64,000 bases of DNA from G965215055 sp965242685 (lineage in GTDB: Bacteria; Pseudomonadota; Gammaproteobacteria; UBA4575): positions 1,612,001-1,676,000 of the forward strand of contig OZ251487.1 of assembly GCA_965242685.1 (NCBI GenBank). The letters run 5' to 3'. The notes below the pieces were generated by a model. That model saw nothing but the letters and a program-made list of their open reading frames with translations. It searched no databases and had not been told where the DNA came from. Below are positions 1 through 8,627 of this stretch, in pieces (position 1 is the first letter of the stretch; each line of letters opens with the position of its first letter). The position numbers and the translations under genes were made by a program.

Positions 1-431
1 GACACGTCTCCGCCCAGCACCGCAATCTCGCGCACCAGGCTTGAGGAGATGAATGAGTATTCTTCCGCGGGAGTCAGGAAAATGGATTCAAAGCTGTCGT
101 CAAGACGACGATTCATACTGGCCAGTTGAAACTCGAATTCGAAGTCGGAAACCGCGCGCAAACCGCGCAGGATCGCTTTGGCGTTTTGCTGTCGTGCAAA
201 CTCCACCAGCAGTCCATCAAATCTGCACACGTCTACGTTTGCAATCTCCGCCAATGACTGCTTTGCCAGTTCCACGCGCTCGGTCACGCTGAAGTATGGT
301 TTTTTGTTTTCGCTGACGGCGGCGACGCCGACTACGACCCGGCCGAATATGCCGCAGGCGCGACGTACCAGATCGGTATGGCCGTTTGTGATGGGATCAA
401 AGGTTCCCGGGTAAACCGCGACGGTCGCCAT
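1..431 (-). CDS. coaD: Phosphopantetheine adenylyltransferase (partial, 3' end outside window)
   Basis: CoaD transfers AMP from ATP to 4'-phosphopantetheine, the penultimate step of coenzyme A synthesis, in the cytosol. The translation starts at the ATG whose first base is 431 and begins MATVAVYPGTFDPITNGHTD, containing the nucleotidyltransferase motif with the T/HxGH-like signature (TNGH). Further on it shows the family segments RGLRAVSDFEFEFQLASMNR and EYSFISSSLVREIA. About 143 codons are visible and the usual length is about 160, so only the last few residues are missing beyond base 1. It lies 36 bases downstream of rsmD on the same strand, a common bacterial pairing (rsmD-coaD), so co-transcription is likely. 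Confidence 0.95.
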   Translation of the reverse strand, partial: MATVAVYPGTFDPITNGHTDLVRRACGIFGRVVVGVAAVSENKKPYFSVTERVELAKQSLAEIANVDVCRFDGLLVEFARQQNAKAILRGLRAVSDFEFEFQLASMNRRLDDSFESIFLTPAEEYSFISSSLVREIAVLGGDV

Positions 432-467
432 CCCTGGATTCTAATATGAAGTGCCCCATAAGGGTAA

Positions 468-1061
468 CTATTTAAGGGCGGGTTGTCCCTCGTTTTCCCG
501 CGTTATGTTTTGATATAGCCCGTAGCGCACCTGTCCGGCAAGTTTTTCATGGATACAGCGAAAGTCATTCAGGCATCGAGGTCGTTCAGATCGTGCCGAG
601 AATTCGGTGTACAGTAAGGAAAACGGGGTAATGAGCATGCGCTCAATTAGAATAGACAAGGCTTGTTCAAGCAGGTCGGTGTTGAACGGCGGGTCTAAAA
701 ATACTACGTCGAATGATTGCTCCGTCTGCCGCAAAAACGCGAAGGAATCTTGTTGTACAACGTGCACCTGCGAGGCATTAAGGGCTTGTTTTTGTTGAGT
801 AAGCGTCTCTGTAACCACCTTGTTACAATCAACCAATACGACAAGACCGGCGCCACGTGAGGCGGCCTCGAAGCCCAGTGCGCCGCTCCCGGCAAACAAA
901 TCCAGACAGCGCGCGCCGATTATCCTCGTAGATAGCCAGTTGAACAGTGTTTCGCGCACGCGGTCCGGCGTGGGACGCATTCCGGCGACTTCCGTAAACT
1001 GAATCCGACGGCTGCGCCAATCACCGCCAATGATGCGAAGGCTATTCTTTTTCCGGGCCAC
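468..1061 (-). CDS. rsmD: 16S rRNA (guanine(966)-N(2))-methyltransferase RsmD
   Basis: RsmD methylates G966 of 16S rRNA using S-adenosylmethionine. The 197-residue product has the SAM-binding motif CLDLFAGSGALGFEAASRGA at about residues 52-71 and the amino-methyltransferase catalytic motif DPPF (in FLDPPFNTDLLEQAL) near residue 122. The N-terminal LRIIGGDWRSRRI and RPTPDRVRETLFNWL are typical of the family. The start overlaps the 3' end of the M16 peptidase gene by 20 bases, so the two are probably translationally coupled. coaD follows. Confidence 0.95.
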   Translation of the reverse strand: MARKKNSLRIIGGDWRSRRIQFTEVAGMRPTPDRVRETLFNWLSTRIIGARCLDLFAGSGALGFEAASRGAGLVVLVDCNKVVTETLTQQKQALNASQVHVVQQDSFAFLRQTEQSFDVVFLDPPFNTDLLEQALSILIERMLITPFSLLYTEFSARSERPRCLNDFRCIHEKLAGQVRYGLYQNITRENEGQPALK

Positions 1062-2367
1062 CGACGATGACCGTTATCATGTCGTGTAACTGTAAACGTC
1101 TTTGATACGCTGCACGGACATCCTTTTGGGTCACGGCAGAGATATGCTCGGCAAAGGTGCTCAAGTAGTCCAGGGGCAGCTTGTAATAGCCGATCAATGA
1201 CAGGTAACCAAGGATGTCTCTATTGCTGTCGATACGTAATGGAAAACCGCCAATGATGCTGCTTTTTGAAAGTTGCAATTCTTCTTCGGTCGGGCCGGTT
1301 GCCACGAAGTTTTCAATCGTTTGCAAAGAGAGAGCGGCGGCCTGCCCAGCTTGGTCGGCGCGCGTTTGCAGCCCTACCATAAACGGACCCTCCTTTTGCA
1401 GGGGCAAGAAGTAGCTGTATACGCTATAGGCCAGGCCATGTTCCTCGCGTATTTTCTTTAGCAGGCGCGCAGTAAAGCCGCCGCCCCCAAGGACGTGATT
1501 GCCGGTGTATAGGTGGAAATAGTCCGGATCACCGCGGCGAATTCCCCGTTGACCTATGCGTATGTGTGCCTGTTGTGAGGGATAGGGAATGTATATGTCT
1601 TTAGTCGAAGGTCGTGATTTGGGTGACGCGATTGATGCAGGCTTTTTACCCCTTGTAAGGCTTGAGGAAATCTGCTCGGCGATCCGTCGGGCCCTTTTAA
1701 TATCGACGGCGCCCACCATCACAATGAGCGCGTTTTCAGCAACCAGATATTGCCGATGGAATTCTTTGATATCATCCAAAGTAATTTTTTGAATGCTGTC
1801 CCGATACCCTAGGGTGGGTTGCCCATAAGGATGGTCTCCGTACACGGCTTTGTAAAAGGCCCTGGCGGCAATGTCTCCCGGACGCTGTTCACTGTCCTTG
1901 ACGGCGATCAACGCCTGTTTCTTCAAGCGTTGAAAGTCTTTGTCGGGAAAGTTCGGCCGCGTGAGGACGGCAATGAATGTGGAAAATGCTTGGTGAAATA
2001 GCTTTTCTTCGGTAAGACTGCGTAGCGTAACACTGGACCGGTCAAGGTTGACGCTGGCCCCGTACTGTGCCCCAACGTCTTCAAAATTTTCCGCGATAGA
2101 ATCGGCATCCAGTTCTCCCGAACCTGTATTCAGCAAGCTGTGTACAAGTTGCGACAGACCGGCAAGCTTACCGTCGCGCACGCTGCCGGCATCAAAGGTA
2201 ACGGCAATATCCAACATCGGTAATTCGGGTGCGGCAACAAACAGCACCCCGACGCCATTATCCGTATGCCATTGTTCAATCTGTGGTGACGCAAACAACG
2301 GGCCCGCCAACACCAGACAGATACCTAGAGTGTAGTATTTGCCTAGGGTATAGTATTTGCCATTCAT
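1042..2367 (-). CDS. M16 family peptidase-like protein, non-catalytic subunit
   Basis: This is a 441-residue M16 (pitrilysin/processing peptidase) family protein. The region where the zinc-binding HxxEH motif should be reads LSQLVHSLLNTGSG, so the metal ligands are missing. The C-terminal R/Y substrate-binding motif is retained (GLAYSVYS, about residue 320). Such degenerate M16 proteins usually pair with a catalytic partner, and the gene 15 bases upstream encodes one. The N-terminus has a hydrophobic stretch (ICLVLAGPLFAS) that looks like a signal peptide, so the complex is probably periplasmic. The first residues contain a perfect GKYYTL duplication (18-base tandem repeat near 2330-2365), which makes the true start uncertain. 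Confidence 0.88.
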   Translation of the reverse strand: MNGKYYTLGKYYTLGICLVLAGPLFASPQIEQWHTDNGVGVLFVAAPELPMLDIAVTFDAGSVRDGKLAGLSQLVHSLLNTGSGELDADSIAENFEDVGAQYGASVNLDRSSVTLRSLTEEKLFHQAFSTFIAVLTRPNFPDKDFQRLKKQALIAVKDSEQRPGDIAARAFYKAVYGDHPYGQPTLGYRDSIQKITLDDIKEFHRQYLVAENALIVMVGAVDIKRARRIAEQISSSLTRGKKPASIASPKSRPSTKDIYIPYPSQQAHIRIGQRGIRRGDPDYFHLYTGNHVLGGGGFTARLLKKIREEHGLAYSVYSYFLPLQKEGPFMVGLQTRADQAGQAAALSLQTIENFVATGPTEEELQLSKSSIIGGFPLRIDSNRDILGYLSLIGYYKLPLDYLSTFAEHISAVTQKDVRAAYQRRLQLHDMITVIVGGPEKE

Positions 2368-2382
2368 ACCACGTAAGTCCGG

Positions 2383-3738
2383 TTAGTATGTGGGCTGCTG
2401 CGCCGCGGCTGTATCTGTAAGCGGTTCAAGTAACGCAACCGTCAGGTTTCGGTCAACCAGGTATTTTCTCGCAACGGATTGAACCTGCTCTGCCGTGACC
2501 GCATTGATACGTTCGCTATATTCGTCCATCACTTGCCACCCCAACCCCACCGTTTCCAAAATGCCGGCCACGGTGGCCTGCCTTTGCAGTGAGTCACGTT
2601 GATAAACTTCACCGGCGATAACCTGTGCCTTGACACGCGCCAATTCTTTTTCACTCACCAGTGTTTCCTGCAATTTCTCGATTTCTTCGTATAACGCCCG
2701 CTCTGCGTCGGTCACGTTGTGGGTGGCGGCCGGCGTGGCGGCGAACAGGAATAGCGTGGGATATCGGGCATAGAGGTAGTAACTGCAACTCGTGGCGGCG
2801 ACCAATTCCCGCTCGCGCACTAGATGCTTACTGAGCCGGGCACTGCGCCCCCCGTCAAGAATACCTTCCAGCACGGACAGTGCATAAGCCTCCCAGTCCC
2901 GTTCGGCCGTGGCCAATGAAGGCACTTTGTAACCCAACATGATGTACGGCAGTTTAGCCATGGCTTTGACGGTAACGCGGCGCATGCCGGTTTGCGGATG
3001 CTCAAGGCGTGGCTTATTCGTTTTTATCGCACGACGAGGGCTGGCGGCAAAGTGTTTTTCGGCCAATGCGAAAACGGCCTGTGGCCGCACGTCTCCCACT
3101 ACAACCAGCGTAGCATTATTGGGTGCGTACCAGTCGTTATACCACCGCTTTAGGTCTTCCATTGTCAAGTGATCCAAGTCGCTCATCCAGCCAATGATCG
3201 GGTGGTGATACGGACCGTTGATAAAGGCGGCCGCATATAATTGTTCGTAGACAAGCGCGTTTGGGTTATCGTCGGTGCGCAGGCGCCTTTCTTCCTTGAC
3301 TACTTCGAGTTCACTGGCGAATTCATCGGGAGAGAAAATCAGGTTTAGCATGCGGTCGGATTCCAGCGCAAAGCTGACTTCCAGCTTACTTTTTTCCATG
3401 ATTTGATAGTATGCGGTATAGTCGCGCCCGGTGAATGCATTATCCCGCGCACCGATTTTGGCCAGCATGGATGAAAACGTCCCCGAGGGATATTTTTCCG
3501 TGCCCTTGAACAGCATGTGTTCAAGCAGGTGTGAAATACCCGTGATACCGCTATGCTCCTGGGCAGAACCCACACGGTACCAGATTTGTGAAATAACAAC
3601 GGCGGCGCGGCGATCTTCCTTGACGATGACTTTCATACCGTTGGCAAGGGTCTTTTCATGCGTGCTCCCTGCCTGGCCGCCGACGGGCGATACGGTCACC
3701 AGACCCAACAGAAGAAGGAGAGTTTTTATCTGTTTCAT
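2383..3738 (-). CDS. M16 family zinc metallopeptidase, catalytic subunit
   Basis: The 451-residue product starts with a signal peptide (MKQIKTLLLLLGLVTVSPVG, cleavage near QAGS). It carries the inverted zinc motif HLLEH in GISHLLEHMLFKGTEKYP around residue 72, with a downstream glutamate in the ALESDRMLNL / ELEVVKEERR segment typical of M16 enzymes. It should be a periplasmic zinc endopeptidase acting on short or unfolded polypeptides. It is first in a minus-strand cluster with the degenerate M16 partner, rsmD and coaD. It is divergent from ftsY, with a 95-base gap that must hold both promoters. The exact substrate cannot be read from sequence. Confidence 0.93.
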   Translation of the reverse strand: MKQIKTLLLLLGLVTVSPVGGQAGSTHEKTLANGMKVIVKEDRRAAVVISQIWYRVGSAQEHSGITGISHLLEHMLFKGTEKYPSGTFSSMLAKIGARDNAFTGRDYTAYYQIMEKSKLEVSFALESDRMLNLIFSPDEFASELEVVKEERRLRTDDNPNALVYEQLYAAAFINGPYHHPIIGWMSDLDHLTMEDLKRWYNDWYAPNNATLVVVGDVRPQAVFALAEKHFAASPRRAIKTNKPRLEHPQTGMRRVTVKAMAKLPYIMLGYKVPSLATAERDWEAYALSVLEGILDGGRSARLSKHLVRERELVAATSCSYYLYARYPTLFLFAATPAATHNVTDAERALYEEIEKLQETLVSEKELARVKAQVIAGEVYQRDSLQRQATVAGILETVGLGWQVMDEYSERINAVTAEQVQSVARKYLVDRNLTVALLEPLTDTAAAQQPTY

Positions 3739-3833
3739 TTATGCTCGTTGTGTTTAAGTGTTAGGATAATGCCGTTTTGATACGCCTGCGTTGGCATCTG
3801 CCGAATTCTATTATAACTGGCGGTTGAAAATCC

Positions 3834-4766
3834 ATGTACGAGACAGGAGCATTATCTCGATTACGCAAGGGGCTGTCCAAAACCAGTGGTGCGTTCACTG
3901 AAGGCATGGTCACCGCGGTACTCGGAAAAAAAGAACTTGATACCGAGCTTGCCGCCGAATTGGAAGAACGCTTGTTACTGGCTGATGCAGGCATGGAGAC
4001 CACCGATAAAATCCTGAAGGATTTGAGTGCTCGCGTGCGTCGCAAGCAGCTAAACAACGTAGAGGTATTGTATGATGCCTTACAGGAAAGCATTACCGAA
4101 ATTCTTGCCCCCTGCAATAAACCCTTGCTGATGCAGGACGCTCACCCGTTCACCATTCTGGTCGTCGGCGTGAATGGTGCAGGCAAGACCACCACTATCG
4201 GCAAGATCGCGCAACGTCTGAGTGAACAACGCCATTCCGTGATGCTGGCCGCCGGAGACACCTTCCGGGCCGCCGCCGTGCAGCAATTACAAGCATGGGG
4301 TGAAAAAATTAACGTGCCAATCGTTGCACAGAAAAGAGGTGCCGATAGTGCCGCGGTGGTATTTGACGCTTACCAGTCTGCCAAGGCGCGCAATATCGAC
4401 GTTCTGATTGCCGATACCGCGGGGCGTTTACACACACAGCAAAACCTTATGGAGGAGTTGCGGAAAATCAAGCGTGCCTTGCAGAAAATCGAACCGGACG
4501 CCCCGCATGAAATTCTGCTGGTGCTGGAAGCCGGTACCGGACAGAACGCAATCAGGCAGGCTATGGAATTCCATCAGGCTTTGCACGTTACGGGGCTTTG
4601 TATCACCAAACTTGACGGCACCGCCAAGGGCGGAGTGGTTCTGGCCATTGCCGACAAACTTGAAATTCCGATCCGTTACGTTGGCGTGGGTGAGGCGGCT
4701 GAGGATCTGCGCATGTTTAATGCCGCCCGTTATGCCGGCGCGATGCTTGGACGAAAAGGGCCATAG
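3834..4766 (+). CDS. ftsY: Signal recognition particle receptor FtsY
   Basis: FtsY is the SRP receptor GTPase that docks ribosome-nascent chain complexes at the inner membrane. The 310-residue protein is essentially only the NG domain: N helices, then G1 GVNGAGKTTTIGKIA (about residues 105-119), DTFRAAAVQQL, G3 DTAGRLHTQ and G4 TKLDGTAKGG. The long acidic A domain of enterobacterial FtsY is absent, giving the short form seen in many other bacteria. The segment usually reading LDAxTGQNA is LEAGTGQNA here, a conservative Asp to Glu change. ftsE begins 7 bases after the stop, so ftsY-ftsE-ftsX form the usual operon. Confidence 0.97.
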   Translation: MYETGALSRLRKGLSKTSGAFTEGMVTAVLGKKELDTELAAELEERLLLADAGMETTDKILKDLSARVRRKQLNNVEVLYDALQESITEILAPCNKPLLMQDAHPFTILVVGVNGAGKTTTIGKIAQRLSEQRHSVMLAAGDTFRAAAVQQLQAWGEKINVPIVAQKRGADSAAVVFDAYQSAKARNIDVLIADTAGRLHTQQNLMEELRKIKRALQKIEPDAPHEILLVLEAGTGQNAIRQAMEFHQALHVTGLCITKLDGTAKGGVVLAIADKLEIPIRYVGVGEAAEDLRMFNAARYAGAMLGRKGP

Positions 4767-4773
4767 AAATCTG

Positions 4774-5430
4774 ATGATCAAACTGCAAAACGTCAGCAAA
4801 CACTATCCCGGCAATCGAATTGCCTTGTCTTTCTTGAATCTGACTATGCAACAAGGTGAGATGGCGTTTCTAACCGGGGCATCGGGTGCGGGTAAAAGCA
4901 CCTTACTGAAACTCATCGCTGCGATTGAACGCCCTACACGCGGGCAGATTCTTGTTGATCGGAGAAATATTTCCCGTATTTCCAAACGCAAGATTCACCT
5001 CCTGCGCCGAAAGATGGGCATCGTATTCCAGGACCATCACCTCTTGTATGACCGTAACGTCTTTGACAACGTGTCATTACCGTTGCAGATCGCCGGTTAT
5101 GCGCAGGCGGATATAAAACGGCGCGTGCGCGCCGCCCTGGACAAGGTATCCCTGCTTGACAAGGAGATTGTGATGCCCATTACATTATCCGGTGGCGAGC
5201 AGCAGCGGGTCGGGATCGCGCGCGCCGTGGTCAACAAACCGGATATCCTGCTGGCGGATGAGCCGACCGGAAATCTCGACCCGGAACTGTCGGCGGAGAT
5301 CATGCGGCTGTTTGCCGACTTTAATCAGGTAGGCGTGACGGTATTGGTTGCGAGCCACGACCTGGACCTGATCACACGTATGAACAAACGCATTATCCGT
5401 CTGCAAAATGGAAGATGCGTTGACACATGA
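4774..5430 (+). CDS. ftsE: Cell division ATP-binding protein FtsE
   Basis: FtsE is the ABC ATPase that, with FtsX, controls septal peptidoglycan hydrolases during division. The 218-residue product starts MIKLQNVSKHYPGNR at the ATG 8 bases after the ftsY stop. It has Walker A GASGAGKST (about residue 36), a Q-loop (VFQDHHLL), the ABC signature LSGGEQQR and Walker B DILLADEPTGNLDP, then the switch histidine (ASHDLDL). The reading frame is open upstream through ftsY but this ATG gives the full family length. ftsX follows after 19 bases. Confidence 0.97.
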   Translation: MIKLQNVSKHYPGNRIALSFLNLTMQQGEMAFLTGASGAGKSTLLKLIAAIERPTRGQILVDRRNISRISKRKIHLLRRKMGIVFQDHHLLYDRNVFDNVSLPLQIAGYAQADIKRRVRAALDKVSLLDKEIVMPITLSGGEQQRVGIARAVVNKPDILLADEPTGNLDPELSAEIMRLFADFNQVGVTVLVASHDLDLITRMNKRIIRLQNGRCVDT

Positions 5431-5449
5431 AGCCGTGTAGCCACGAATA

Positions 5450-6424
5450 TTGAACATGGTTATCAAACCTCGTCCAAAATCGCCGGCAAAACCGAACGCA
5501 ATCGTCCGTTTGCGTGCATATGGACGGGATCATTTGCGCAGTTTCATATTCAGTCTGGGTAAACTCTATCAACAGCCTTTTGCCGCCACACTTACGCTGT
5601 TGATGATCGCCATTGCCCTGGCGTTGCCGGCGTGTCTACACATTTTGATCGACAACCTTCAGGCGGTCACGCACAAATGGCATGATGCGGGGCAGATTAC
5701 CTTATTCCTGGAAGTTGACGCCGGTGAAAAGACCGTTAAGACATTGCGCAAGCGTTTTACAAACCACGCAAAGATCAAAAGCGTCGAATACGTATCTGCG
5801 GAAGCGGCCTTGAAAGATTTTCGGAGCCGTAGTGAAATCGGACACTTCCTGGAAAGATTGAAGGAAAACCCCCTGCCCCCCGTTTTCATACTTACCCCGT
5901 TTGCCGATACAAGGGACACGACCGGCCTCAATCACTTGCGTAGCGAGCTTCAGACACTTCCCGGTGTCGAACACGTACAACTCGACATGCAGTGGCTGCA
6001 ACGCCTGCAAGCCATTACCGGTACCGTGCGCCGCGTGGTAACCATCATCGGTTTTCTGTTGGCGATGTCCGTGTTACTCGTCGTTGGCAACAGCATACGG
6101 ATGGACATTGAAAACCGACGTGAAGAAATAGAGGTCGCCAAACTTATCGGTGCTACAGACCGATTTATCCGTCGCCCTTTTTTATATGGCGGAATGTGGT
6201 ACGGCCTGTTGGGCGGGGTGCTTACGCTGCTTCTGGTGCTGACGGTACTGTGGCTGGTGGCACAACCCGTTCAAACCCTGATCAAACTCTACAACAGCAA
6301 TTTTCAGCTCCTGTTCCCCAGCTTTCTACAGAGCCTTGGGTTGGTGGGTTTGAGCGTCGGCCTGGGATTGCTTGGCTCCTGGCTGGCGGTCAGGCGTCAC
6401 ATCTCCAGGATAGAGCCGAAATAA
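5450..6424 (+). CDS. ftsX: Cell division protein FtsX
   Basis: FtsX is the membrane partner of FtsE. The 324-residue product has a cytoplasmic N-terminal tail, a first membrane segment (about 45-68), a periplasmic domain with the typical TLFLEVDAGEKTV and VEYVSAEAALKDFR stretches, and three further membrane segments in the C-terminal FtsX/MacB-like permease domain (around 195-220, 245-270 and 290-312). The motif RREEIEVAKLIGATDRFIRRPF is characteristic. ATG codons at 5450 and 5456 are both possible starts. It ends the ftsYEX operon. Confidence 0.95.
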   Translation: MNMVIKPRPKSPAKPNAIVRLRAYGRDHLRSFIFSLGKLYQQPFAATLTLLMIAIALALPACLHILIDNLQAVTHKWHDAGQITLFLEVDAGEKTVKTLRKRFTNHAKIKSVEYVSAEAALKDFRSRSEIGHFLERLKENPLPPVFILTPFADTRDTTGLNHLRSELQTLPGVEHVQLDMQWLQRLQAITGTVRRVVTIIGFLLAMSVLLVVGNSIRMDIENRREEIEVAKLIGATDRFIRRPFLYGGMWYGLLGGVLTLLLVLTVLWLVAQPVQTLIKLYNSNFQLLFPSFLQSLGLVGLSVGLGLLGSWLAVRRHISRIEPK

Positions 6425-6475
6425 AACGACGGAGCTAAGTTTAGGCAGAATAGGCCGCTGGTCTATCACTTTTTG

Positions 6476-6502
6476 TTGGCACTCTCCCCCATAGAGTGCT
6501 AA
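6476..6502 (+). promoter_or_regulatory. CIRCE operator (HrcA binding site) over the rpoH promoter
   Basis: The left arm TTGGCACTC (6476-6484) and right arm GAGTGCTAA (6494-6502) are separated by exactly 9 bases. The consensus CIRCE element is TTAGCACTC-N9-GAGTGCTAA, so the only difference is one base in the left arm. The site overlaps a plausible sigma-70 promoter, TTGGCA (6476-6481), 18-base spacer, TAAAAT (6500-6505), so bound HrcA would block RNA polymerase. It ends 62 bases before the rpoH start codon. Confidence 0.88.
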
Positions 6503-6505
6503 AAT
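6476..6505 (+). promoter_or_regulatory. Predicted sigma-70 promoter of rpoH
   Basis: The -35 element is TTGGCA (6476-6481) and the -10 element TAAAAT (6500-6505), with an 18-base spacer. Transcription would begin near 6512, just inside an inverted repeat (ATATGG at 6506-6511, CCATAT at 6517-6522) that could affect start or leader structure. This is inferred from sequence only. Confidence 0.55.
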
Positions 6506-6564
6506 ATATGGTAACTCCATATTATTATAGATATTTTACTTGTTTGAGGAGGTTTTTAGCGTTG

Positions 6565-7428
6565 ATGAAATCAAAGTCTGTCATGTCCTCACAGCTGCCC
6601 GTGGCGGTATCTGCCGGCACGCTGGACAGCTACATCGCCTTCGCATATCAGATACCGGTACTAAGTTCTGAAGAAGAGCACTCATTAGCCATTCGTCTGT
6701 ATGAACGCAACGATCTGAGTGCGGCACGTACCCTGATCCTGCATCACCTTCGATTTGTTATCCAGGTCGCTCGTGGTTACAACGGCTATGGTCTGCCTCT
6801 GGCAGACTTGATACAGGAGGGCAACGTCGGGCTTATGAAGGCCGTCAAGCGTTTCGATCCACACAGGGGCGTGCGTCTGGTTTCCTTTGCCGTGCACTGG
6901 ATTCGCGCTGAAATACACGAATTCGTGCTGCGCAACTGGCGCATTGTCAAGGTTGCCACCACCAAGGCACAGCGCAAGCTGTTCTTCAGTTTGCGTAACG
7001 CCAAGAAACGCCTGGCATGGTTAAATCAGGGCGAAGTCGAAAATATTGCCAGAGAACTCGGGGTAAAACCTGCGGAAGTGATGGAAATGGAAAAACGTCT
7101 CAGCAGCAACGATCTGGGTTTTGACGTACCGGAAAACGGCGACGAAGAAGACGCCTTCACGCCGGCCAAGTACCTGAGCCATGATTCCGGCGACCCCGAA
7201 ACGTGCGTCGAAGAGCACGATTGGCAAAGCCACCAAAAGCGGCGGCTGCAAACGGCGTTCGCCACACTGGACCCGCGTAGCCGCGACATAATTACGCGAC
7301 GGTGGTTGGCGGAAAACAAGGCAACGCTCCAGGAACTGGCGGATAGGCATAAGGTATCGGCGGAGCGTATACGTCAGTTGGAGAATAACGCCATCGGAAA
7401 GCTGAAAAGCAAAGTTATCGCGGCGTAA
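6565..7428 (+). CDS. rpoH: RNA polymerase heat-shock sigma factor RpoH (sigma-32)
   Basis: RpoH directs RNA polymerase to heat-shock promoters. I chose the ATG at 6565 because a GAGGAGG Shine-Dalgarno sequence lies at 6546-6552; the frame is open further upstream. The 287-residue product has sigma region 2 (DLIQEGNVGLMKAVKRFDPHRG and SFAVHWIRAEIHEFVLRNW), the RpoH box (AQRKLFFSLRNAKKRL) and region 4 with a helix-turn-helix (TLQELADRHKVSAERIRQLE). It stands alone after ftsX, the usual neighbour order. A CIRCE operator upstream indicates HrcA repression, so heat-shock control here is probably a two-tier circuit. Confidence 0.96.
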   Translation: MKSKSVMSSQLPVAVSAGTLDSYIAFAYQIPVLSSEEEHSLAIRLYERNDLSAARTLILHHLRFVIQVARGYNGYGLPLADLIQEGNVGLMKAVKRFDPHRGVRLVSFAVHWIRAEIHEFVLRNWRIVKVATTKAQRKLFFSLRNAKKRLAWLNQGEVENIARELGVKPAEVMEMEKRLSSNDLGFDVPENGDEEDAFTPAKYLSHDSGDPETCVEEHDWQSHQKRRLQTAFATLDPRSRDIITRRWLAENKATLQELADRHKVSAERIRQLENNAIGKLKSKVIAA

Positions 7429-7495
7429 CCTTATCTTAGAAGCCACCTGTATCTTTATATCCCGGACGGACACGCGGTGAACTCACCCAACCTCT

Positions 7496-8518
7496 TCAAT
7501 ACGTGCGTGTACGATCCGACCTGGACAGATAGATCAGCGTAGTCACGCCCAGCAGCAATAGTGCCGCACCGCCGTTGTGCATCACCGCGATACCGATGGG
7601 CAGATGCAAGACGACGTTTGCAATGCCGAGAGCAACTTGACTGCACAATAAAATTAGTGTCACACCCGTTACACTGCGCAAGATACTTGCAGCACCTTTC
7701 ATCAATAAAATACGTAATAGCACGACCAACCAGTAAACTGCCACCAAGACGGCCAAGAGCCGATGGCTCAAGTGAATGGCGGTGCGTGCCGGATTATCGA
7801 GCACGCCGAATTCATAATTGACACCAAGCCCGCGCCAGAAAACAAAGCCTTCCCCAAAGTCCATCTCCGGCCACCATTTGCCCTGACAAGTGGGAAAATC
7901 CGAGCACGCCAGGGCCGCGTAATTGGCGCTGGTCCAGCCACCCAGCATGATTTGTCCGAGCAACAGAAACAGACCGATTACAAAGGCAAAGCGCATGGCA
8001 TGCCCCACGTTTTGACGTCCGCCGGTTAGGGCCCCCGTTCGCAGTATCAGCCACCACAGCAGCGACAGTACGGCAAACCCACCCAGCAGATGCAGCATCA
8101 CGATGATCGGCTTTAGCAATAGGGTCACCGTCCACATCCCCAGCAGGGCCTGAAAGGCAACCAGGCCGACAAGAAATATCGGCAAAACAACCGGTTGACC
8201 GGGAATGTTGCGGCCTTTCCACGCCACGACCGCAAGCAGCAAGATCAATAATCCGAGTATGCCTGCAAAGTAACGATGAAGGACCTCTTTCCAAGCCTTG
8301 TCAGTCTCTACGGCGCGTTGCGGATACGTGCGGTTTGCCTGCTCCACTTCGCCGGCGGATTCCGGTATACCGAACCAATGACCGTAGCACCCCGGCCAGT
8401 CCGGACAGCCCAGCCCCGCATGCGAGAGCCGCACGTAAGCACCGAGCACCACTACCACCAGGGCCAGCGCACAGGTAAACCATGCGATGACATGAAAGGC
8501 ACTTTTATAGTCGGTCAA
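7496..8518 (-). CDS. ctaA: Heme A synthase (CtaA/Cox15 family)
   Basis: CtaA oxidises the C8 methyl of heme O to a formyl group, making heme A for aa3-type cytochrome oxidases. The 340-residue protein has about eight transmembrane segments and the family landmarks GAYVRLSHAGLGCPDWPGCYG near the N-terminus, the heme-ligand histidines in the LHRYFAGILG and IHLSHRLLAVLVA regions, and VMLHLLGGFAVLSLL. It implies an aerobic respiratory chain with heme A oxidases. No other cytochrome oxidase genes are nearby. It converges on rpoH. Confidence 0.93.
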   Translation of the reverse strand: MTDYKSAFHVIAWFTCALALVVVVLGAYVRLSHAGLGCPDWPGCYGHWFGIPESAGEVEQANRTYPQRAVETDKAWKEVLHRYFAGILGLLILLLAVVAWKGRNIPGQPVVLPIFLVGLVAFQALLGMWTVTLLLKPIIVMLHLLGGFAVLSLLWWLILRTGALTGGRQNVGHAMRFAFVIGLFLLLGQIMLGGWTSANYAALACSDFPTCQGKWWPEMDFGEGFVFWRGLGVNYEFGVLDNPARTAIHLSHRLLAVLVAVYWLVVLLRILLMKGAASILRSVTGVTLILLCSQVALGIANVVLHLPIGIAVMHNGGAALLLLGVTTLIYLSRSDRTRTY

Positions 8519-8627
8519 GCTCGAATACCTTTGTTGGCGGTTTAAATTCCTTGTCGAAGCCGCATTCTACAAGTGCAAGCACCGGCAAAGCGTTTGTGAT
8601 GGTACGTCGGCTTTCATCGTATTAGTA

